Assembly: GCA_003221825.1 (NCBI GenBank)
Contig: QHUE01000076.1
Span: 1 to 27,484 of the forward strand
From: Gemmatimonadota bacterium
GTDB lineage: Bacteria > Gemmatimonadota > Gemmatimonadetes > Gemmatimonadales > GWC2-71-9
Reading direction: 5' to 3'
Length of the DNA: 27,484 bases
The notes beneath the pieces are model-generated. The model saw nothing but the letters and a program-made list of their open reading frames with translations. It was not told where the DNA came from and searched no databases. Below are positions 22,516 to 27,484 of the stretch, one piece after another. The translations under genes were made by a program, and so were the position numbers. Position 1 is the stretch's first letter. Every line of letters starts with the position of its first letter.

Positions 22516-24816
22516 GTGACTGATCCCTTTGCAGAACTGAACGCCGCGCTCCCCGATCATTACATCATTGATCGGGAGCTGGGACGCGGCGGCATGGCGC
22601 TCGTCTACTTGGCGCGCGATACCCGCCACGAACGATTCGTCGCCCTCAAGACGTTGCGCCCCGAGATCGCCATGGCCCTCGGCCGCGAACGGTTTTTGCG
22701 CGAAATCAAGCTCGCGGCCGGCCTCCAGCATCCCAATATCCTGCCGGTCTACGATTCCGGCGACGCCGGTGGAACGCTGTATTACGTCATGCCCTACGTC
22801 GAGGGGGAATCCCTACGCGACCGGCTGGACCGCGAGCCCCAGCTGCCGGTCGACGATGCGCTGCAGATTGCGAAGGAAGTCGCCGAGGCGCTGGCGTACG
22901 CGCACAGCCACGACGTCGTGCATCGCGACATCAAGCCCGAGAACATCATGCTCTCGGGCGGACATGCGATCGTCACCGACTTCGGCATTGCGCGCGCCGT
23001 CAGTGCGGCCGGCGGCGACAAGCTGACCCAAACGGGGCTCGCGATCGGGACGCCGGCATACATGCCGCCCGAGCAAGCCTCGGGCTCGGGCCACGTGGAC
23101 CGGCGCAGCGACATCTACAGTCTCGCCTGCGTGCTCTACGAGACCCTCGCCGGCCAGCCGCCCTTCACCGGACCGACGGCGCAGGCGATCATGGCGCGCC
23201 ACTCGCTCGACGCCGTGCCGCGGCTCAAAATCGTGCGCGACGCGATTCCCGACGAGCTCGAAGTCGTGATCGAGCGCGCGCTCGAGAAAGTGCCGGCAGA
23301 CCGGTATCAGACTTCGGGAGAATTCGCCAAAGCGCTGACCGCGGCGAGCACCGGCCGGGTCTCGCGCGTGACGGTCGGACGGCGCCGGTCGTCGTATTTC
23401 GTCCGGAAGCGGCGCTTGCTCTCGATTGCGCTTGGCGCCGTCGTGCTCGTCGCCGCGGCTTGGCTCATCCTGGGCAAACGGGGCAGCGCGACGTCTGCGA
23501 GTGGGGCGCTCGATCCGCGGCGAGTGGCGGTTTTGTACTTCGGCGACCTGAGCCCCGACAGCTCGCTGCGCTATCTCGCCGACGGACTCACCGAGGCGCT
23601 GATCGACAAACTCTCGCAAGTTCGCACGCTCCACGTCATCTCACGCAACGGCGTGCTGCCGTTCCGGCATTCCGATTTGCCGCGTGACAGCATCGCGCGG
23701 GCGGTTGGCGCCGGAACACTGGTCGAAGGCAGCGTCGACCCGGTGCGCGATCGCGTTCGCGTCACGGTGCGACTCGTGGACGGCTCGAGCGGCGCCGATC
23801 TGTTGCGGCGCGCCAGCTTCGAAGAGCCGGTCGGCAACCTCCTATTGATCCGCGATACGCTCGCAACTGAAGTCGCGCGCGTGCTGCGCGAGCAGCTCGG
23901 GGAAGAGGTTCGCTTGCGGGAAGAGCGGGCCGGTACGAGCAGCACCGAAGCGTGGTCGCTCGTGCAGCAGTCCGAGCGGATACGGAAAGACGCGGACGTG
24001 CTGGTGCAAGCAAACAATGTGCTCGACCCACAAGATCCCGGCGCCCTCGAGCTGCGCGGCACGTTGCGCTACCGGCGCTGGCAGTTGGCCCGCCCGCCCG
24101 ATCCACAACAAGCCAGCGCGCTGCTCGATGATGCCCGCCGTGATCTCGAACAGGCGACGAACATCGATCCAACCCTGGCGAGCGCGTTCGCCACGCTGAG
24201 CAGCCTCTATTACCAGACCAAAGATCTGCAAGGCGCGGCGCTGGCGGCGCGACGCGCGTACGAGGAAGACGCGTACCTCGGTAACGCGCCGGACATTCTC
24301 TATCGGCTGTTCTTTACCTCCTACGATCTCGATCAGCAGCGCCAGGCGCAGCGGTGGTGCGAGGAGGGGGACCGACGCTTTCCGCGAGATTTTCGCTTCC
24401 TCGAATGCCAGCTTTACATGATGACTCGCCTGGAGCAGCCGGACGTCCCTCGTGCCTGGCGACTGCTCGCGGGAATCGATTCCCTGGTGCCCGCGCCACG
24501 GCGCGGGGTCATTCACCTGCGCGAGCAGATGATGGTCGCCGCCACCATCGCCCGGGCGGGCCTGAAAGACAGCGCGCATGCGGTGATCGAGCGGTCGCGG
24601 GGCACCCCGGAGCTCGATCCCGAGCAGGACCTCGTCGCCATGGAGGCTTTCGTCCGTACCCTCCTGGGCGAGCAGGACGAGGCTATCCGCTTGCTACAGC
24701 GATACGTAGCCGCCAATCCTGAGCACTCGTTCCGCGTCGGCGGCGACATCTTCTGGTGGTGGTGGGACCTCCAAAAGCATCCCGGCTTCCAGGCGCTCGC
24801 CCGACCGCATTCGTGA
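22516..24816 (+). CDS. Receptor-type Ser/Thr kinase with TolB-N-like and TPR tail
   Basis: A 766-residue protein. The kinase domain (about 16-280) has GRGGMALVY, Lys45 in VALKTL, HRDIKPEN with D138, DFG with D155 and GTPAYMPPEQ, all intact. A TM helix spans 302-320. The outer part starts with a TolB-N/FlgO-like domain (about 336-435: VAVLYFGDL, DGLTEALIDKLSQVRTLHVIS, LVEGSV). Tetratricopeptide-like repeats follow to the end. This layout is widespread in Gemmatimonadota and Acidobacteriota. The stretch between the domains near residues 480-515 is short compared with the typical layout. The start is GTG 22516; no Shine-Dalgarno site is visible, so it may depend on translation of the upstream gene. 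Confidence 0.93.
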   Translation: MTDPFAELNAALPDHYIIDRELGRGGMALVYLARDTRHERFVALKTLRPEIAMALGRERFLREIKLAAGLQHPNILPVYDSGDAGGTLYYVMPYVEGESLRDRLDREPQLPVDDALQIAKEVAEALAYAHSHDVVHRDIKPENIMLSGGHAIVTDFGIARAVSAAGGDKLTQTGLAIGTPAYMPPEQASGSGHVDRRSDIYSLACVLYETLAGQPPFTGPTAQAIMARHSLDAVPRLKIVRDAIPDELEVVIERALEKVPADRYQTSGEFAKALTAASTGRVSRVTVGRRRSSYFVRKRRLLSIALGAVVLVAAAWLILGKRGSATSASGALDPRRVAVLYFGDLSPDSSLRYLADGLTEALIDKLSQVRTLHVISRNGVLPFRHSDLPRDSIARAVGAGTLVEGSVDPVRDRVRVTVRLVDGSSGADLLRRASFEEPVGNLLLIRDTLATEVARVLREQLGEEVRLREERAGTSSTEAWSLVQQSERIRKDADVLVQANNVLDPQDPGALELRGTLRYRRWQLARPPDPQQASALLDDARRDLEQATNIDPTLASAFATLSSLYYQTKDLQGAALAARRAYEEDAYLGNAPDILYRLFFTSYDLDQQRQAQRWCEEGDRRFPRDFRFLECQLYMMTRLEQPDVPRAWRLLAGIDSLVPAPRRGVIHLREQMMVAATIARAGLKDSAHAVIERSRGTPELDPEQDLVAMEAFVRTLLGEQDEAIRLLQRYVAANPEHSFRVGGDIFWWWWDLQKHPGFQALARPHS

Positions 24817-24980
24817 CGTAGCTCACAAAACCCGTGAGCGAGCTCACTGCTTGACGGGTCGCCATTTCGGCGCAGTTTTACTCGGCATTCCAAAACCGTT
24901 CGCAGTCGAGCAGGCCGTCGCAACCGTCCAGATTCGCGCCCAGCTGGGGGTTGTACCAGGCCCCAACTGGGAGTCGCCCT
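24817..24980 (+). promoter_or_regulatory. Intergenic leader with two stem-loops before lipoprotein copy 1
   Basis: No gene is seen. GCTCAC (24821-24826) pairs with GTGAGC (24834-24839) just after the kinase stop, without a T-tract. A second stem pairs 24939-24949 with 24961-24971 (11 positions, one C/A mismatch). Its base ends 9 bases before the lipoprotein ATG. TTGACG at 24852 could be a weak -35 box. These may be 3'-end and translation-control structures. Confidence 0.4.
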
Positions 24981-26448
24981 ATGAAGCGTATCGGCTTCAC
25001 CGTCATCGTCGTCGCCGCATTTGCCGCGTGTCAAAACGATCGGCCGTTCCCCCCCGGACCCAACGCACTGATTCAAGACGCAAACCACAACACCGGCAAC
25101 GCATTTTTCTTCTGGCTGCCGCCCGTCGTGAACCAGCAGGCCCCCGCGACACAGGTTTTCTCTGCGCATTTGAGTCCAGTCGTGACGATCACGAACCTCT
25201 GCAACGGCGCCCTGGTGCGGACGTTTTCCGGCGCGGATCTCTCGGTCAGTGATTCGTCGTATCACGTCAATTGGCAGACGGCTCAAGACAACCTGAACTC
25301 GGCGTGCACGTACCGCGTCACCGTCACCGTCGGCACGAAGCTGATGGGATTCGCGGACGTGGACGTCGTCGACAGCGGCCGTGAGCTGAAGAACGTCAAC
25401 ACGACCGAGTTCATCCCGCTGCTCGACGACCGGACGCTGCCGCTGCAGTTCTTCATTGGCGTCGGCTCCCAGTGCGTGCGCACGGGATCGGATTGCGGTG
25501 AAGGCACCGCGCATCCTTGGCAATGCATGCTACGATTTCCACACCGACCCGCCCCTGTCGCAGATCAACGAGACCGGCAGGTTCAATACCAACGTCACGA
25601 TCGGCATTTGTCCGGACGCGATTGCGTCGGGTCTCGATCACGCCACCCTGGATCTCCTGCAGATTTTCCAATTTGACGCGGGTCAAGAGTCGCCGATTCG
25701 GGCCCTCAATAACGTGCCGGCGCCGTTTCTGCGTTGCGATCCGGAGTTCAATCCGACGTTCGGCGCGCGCCGCTCGCTGCTGGGCGAGCTCGCCAAGAGC
25801 CTCGCCGCGCTTGTCAGCCCTCGCGCGCTCTACGCGCGCAGCAATCGCATGATGTTTGATCTGGGTGCCGGCGGCAGCACGGACGGGTTCAGCCGGTTTA
25901 CCTGGGCGCTTCCGAACGCGGTGAACATCAACTTCGACATCGGCCCGGACGGTAGCAGTCCGGTGGCGGCGGGCACCGTCGTCAATTCACTCTATTCGCG
26001 GCTCGGCGTGACGTTCAGCCGGAGCAACCCGAATGGATTGTGTGCGGGGACCGGCGTCTACGCCAACGATAACGGACCGTCTGCCTCCAATCCCGGGCAG
26101 AACAACGTCACCGTCTGTCCGGAAGGTGTGGCGTCGGACTTTAGCGAGAACGAGTTCGGCGATATCGTCGCGACGTTCACGGAGCCCCAGGCGCTCGCAT
26201 GCATCGGCGCGACGCCGTTAGGCACGCGTGGCGGAGCCGCGACCGGTACCGCGTTCATTGAAGCGCGCGACGCGTCCGGCGGAACGCTGAGCCGCGTGGA
26301 GTCCGCGCCGTCCACTCCGGCGCGCCTGCAGCAGACGATCTGCGTCTCCGGTGAGGGAATCGCCGGTGTGCGCTTCGCGGGGACGGGCGATGGATTCGCG
26401 ATCTTCGACAATCTGTCGTTCGTGCGGGTGCAGCCGCCAATCCAGTAA
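24981..26448 (+). pseudogene. Exported paralog, copy 1, disrupted by internal deletion and frameshift
   Basis: MKRIGFTVIVVAAFAAC forms a lipoprotein-like signal with Cys17. The mature part FPPGPNALIQD...NAFFFWLPPVVNQ is closely similar to the gene at 26607. The frame ends at GEGTAHP near 25513, and similarity resumes in another frame with GNACYDFHTDPPL. By comparison with copy 2, 161 bases are missing between GAAGGCACC and TGCTACGATTTCC (28 versus 189 bases). This breaks the frame and removes a ZU5-like stretch. The C-terminal part (to 26448) has a beta-rich domain with INFDIGPDGSSPVAAGT and LYSRLGVTFSRSN, resembling secreted adhesion-like proteins. Neither half is expected to work alone. The function of the family is unknown. 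Confidence 0.8.
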
Positions 26449-26465
26449 ACTGCGCGCGCAGGCAA

Positions 26466-26501
26466 GGAGGGCGGCTCTTCGGGGCCGCCCTTCTTTTTTT
26501 T
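26466..26501 (+). terminator. Rho-independent terminator after lipoprotein copy 1
   Basis: GGGCGGC (26469-26475) and GCCGCCC (26484-26490) form a 7-bp stem around TCTTCGGG and are followed by TTCTTTTTTTT. It begins about 20 bases after the copy 1 stop and separates it from copy 2. Confidence 0.85.
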
Positions 26502-26606
26502 GGTGCTGCTCGCCCGCCTCACTCTTTCGAATTAGCCCCTCTGTCCCTTGCGATCTCCTTCCGTTGTCGGATGGTGCTTCGGCGCCGCAAGTTTTCTTTT
26601 GACAGC

Positions 26607-27484
26607 ATGTACCACCTTCCCGTTCACGCACGGACTCTGAAGTATCTCGCCTCCGTGGCGCTCATCATGATCGGAGTGGTCTTCTGTCACAGCGATCGGA
26701 GCTTTCCGCCCGGCCCATCCGCGCTCATCCAGGATGGCGCCCACGGCGGCGGCAATGCGTTCTTCTTCTGGCTCCCGCCACTGGTGAACCAGCAGCCGCC
26801 CGCCGGGCAAATGTTCTCCCGCCAGCTCAGTCCCACGATCACGATCAGTAATCTTTGCAGCGGCGACGTTGTGCGCACGTTCGCGGACTCGCAGGTGCAA
26901 GTCGCGGACGGTCAATATCAAGCCAACTGGCATACCGGCGACGACAACCTCGACCCGGCGTGCACGTACCGCATCGCCGTTCAGACCGGCGCTCGGCAGC
27001 TCGGTCTGACCGATGTGGACGTCGTCGACGATGGCTGGGAACTGCAGAACGTCGACACGGGCGACCTCATCCCCCTGCTCGACGATCGCACGCTCCCGAT
27101 CACGTTCTTCATCGGGGTCGGCTCACAATGTGAGCGCGCGGACTCAGACTGTGGTGAAGGCACCGTGCAGCCGGGGGCAAACACCACCATCGTCACGGAA
27201 AACGGCCAGGCCGGCGTCTTCATCCCGGCGGGCGCTGTGGACCAACCGGTCACGCTCATCATCGAGTCTGCGGACGACCGCCCGTGCATCGCGGGATTGC
27301 TCGAACCGGTGTTTTCCGGACAGATCGGGCCGATCGGCAATTCCTGCTACGATTTCCATACGGAGCCGCCGCTCACGGAAGTCAACGCGGCCGGCAAGTT
27401 CAACACCAACGTCACTGTCGGCATTTGCCCGGACATCGGCAATCTCGATCATGTGACGCAGGACTTGCTCCAAATCTTCCAGCT
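26607..27484 (+). CDS. Exported paralog, copy 2, C-terminus beyond window
   Basis: The open frame runs from ATG 26607 to the window end (292 codons, no stop). An N-terminal hydrophobic signal (LKYLASVALIMIGVVFC) has a Cys but a poor lipobox. The mature part SDRSFPPGPSALIQD...NAFFFWLPPLVNQQ matches copy 1. Four cysteines shared with copy 1 lie in SNLC, PACTY and SQC...SDCGEG. Residues about 190-225 contain TTIVTENGQAGVFIPAGAV followed by DQPVTLIIE, a ZU5-like motif missing from copy 1. Then come GNSCYDFHTEPPL and TNVTVGICPD. Function is unknown; an envelope or adhesion role is a guess. The copies are tandem, in the same orientation. Confidence 0.85.
   Translation, partial: MYHLPVHARTLKYLASVALIMIGVVFCHSDRSFPPGPSALIQDGAHGGGNAFFFWLPPLVNQQPPAGQMFSRQLSPTITISNLCSGDVVRTFADSQVQVADGQYQANWHTGDDNLDPACTYRIAVQTGARQLGLTDVDVVDDGWELQNVDTGDLIPLLDDRTLPITFFIGVGSQCERADSDCGEGTVQPGANTTIVTENGQAGVFIPAGAVDQPVTLIIESADDRPCIAGLLEPVFSGQIGPIGNSCYDFHTEPPLTEVNAAGKFNTNVTVGICPDIGNLDHVTQDLLQIFQ

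Noticed and set aside
24821..24839. GCTCAC/GTGAGC hairpin as terminator of the kinase gene
   Set aside because: The stem is only six bases and no T-tract follows, so it is noted only as a stem-loop.
1..27484. tRNA genes, CRISPR arrays, insertion sequences or phage genes
   Set aside because: No cloverleaf-like segments, spaced direct repeats, transposase or integrase motifs were seen on reading both strands.

Overview
The window is a GC-rich bacterial chromosome segment with densely packed genes, many GTG or TTG starts, and frequent 1-11 base overlaps between neighbours. The gene mix suggests Gemmatimonadota or a close relative. It includes a GWxTD lipoprotein beside a TPR/SLT lytic transglycosylase, eukaryote-like Ser/Thr kinases (one with a TolB-N/FlgO-like and TPR tail), an AmrS-type radical SAM enzyme, an MMPL exporter and a type IV pilin. 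This placement is inferred from gene content only. No tRNA, rRNA, CRISPR array, integrase or transposase was seen.

Layout. 1-1070: a tetR-cyclase operon reads left, divergent from a 7Fe ferredoxin. The region between them holds two near-identical palindromes. 1072-2765: an alpha/beta hydrolase and a PLP desulfhydrase/ACC-deaminase-like enzyme share an overlapping leftward operon. 2764-3865: a small unknown protein and a frameshifted RNase D read right. 3862-7676: a leftward series of MIP18/SufT-like protein, DCC thiol oxidoreductase, serine beta-lactamase-fold hydrolase, AmrS radical SAM enzyme and a membrane-anchored matrixin. 7767-10037: an MMPL/RND exporter. 10030-17567: a leftward block of a DUF4031-like protein, type IV pilin, DNA polymerase I (proofreading site lost), cold-shock protein, SLT lytic transglycosylase and GWxTD lipoprotein. 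17615-20600: a rightward overlapping operon of Ser/Thr kinase, orotate phosphoribosyltransferase and a six-TM chemoreceptor broken by a frameshift. 20607-21485: an AraC-type regulator with a degenerate receiver-like N-terminus. 21588-24816: a rightward cluster of small secreted protein, TolB-N-like membrane protein and a receptor kinase carrying the same kind of domain. 24981-27484: two tandem paralogous exported proteins. The first is broken by an internal deletion and the second runs off the window.

The most notable items are the twin palindromic operators around the tetR/ferredoxin promoters, the kinase cluster in which a TolB-N-like domain occurs both alone and fused to a kinase, and the tandem paralogs where copy 1 has lost a ZU5-like segment and its frame. 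There is also a 15-bp hairpin whose two G.U pairs make it specific to the pilin/polA strand, and a palindromic repeat inserted in frame into a hydrolase gene. Three separate frame breaks (RNase D, chemoreceptor, lipoprotein copy 1) mean assembly indels should be excluded before biology is inferred from them.
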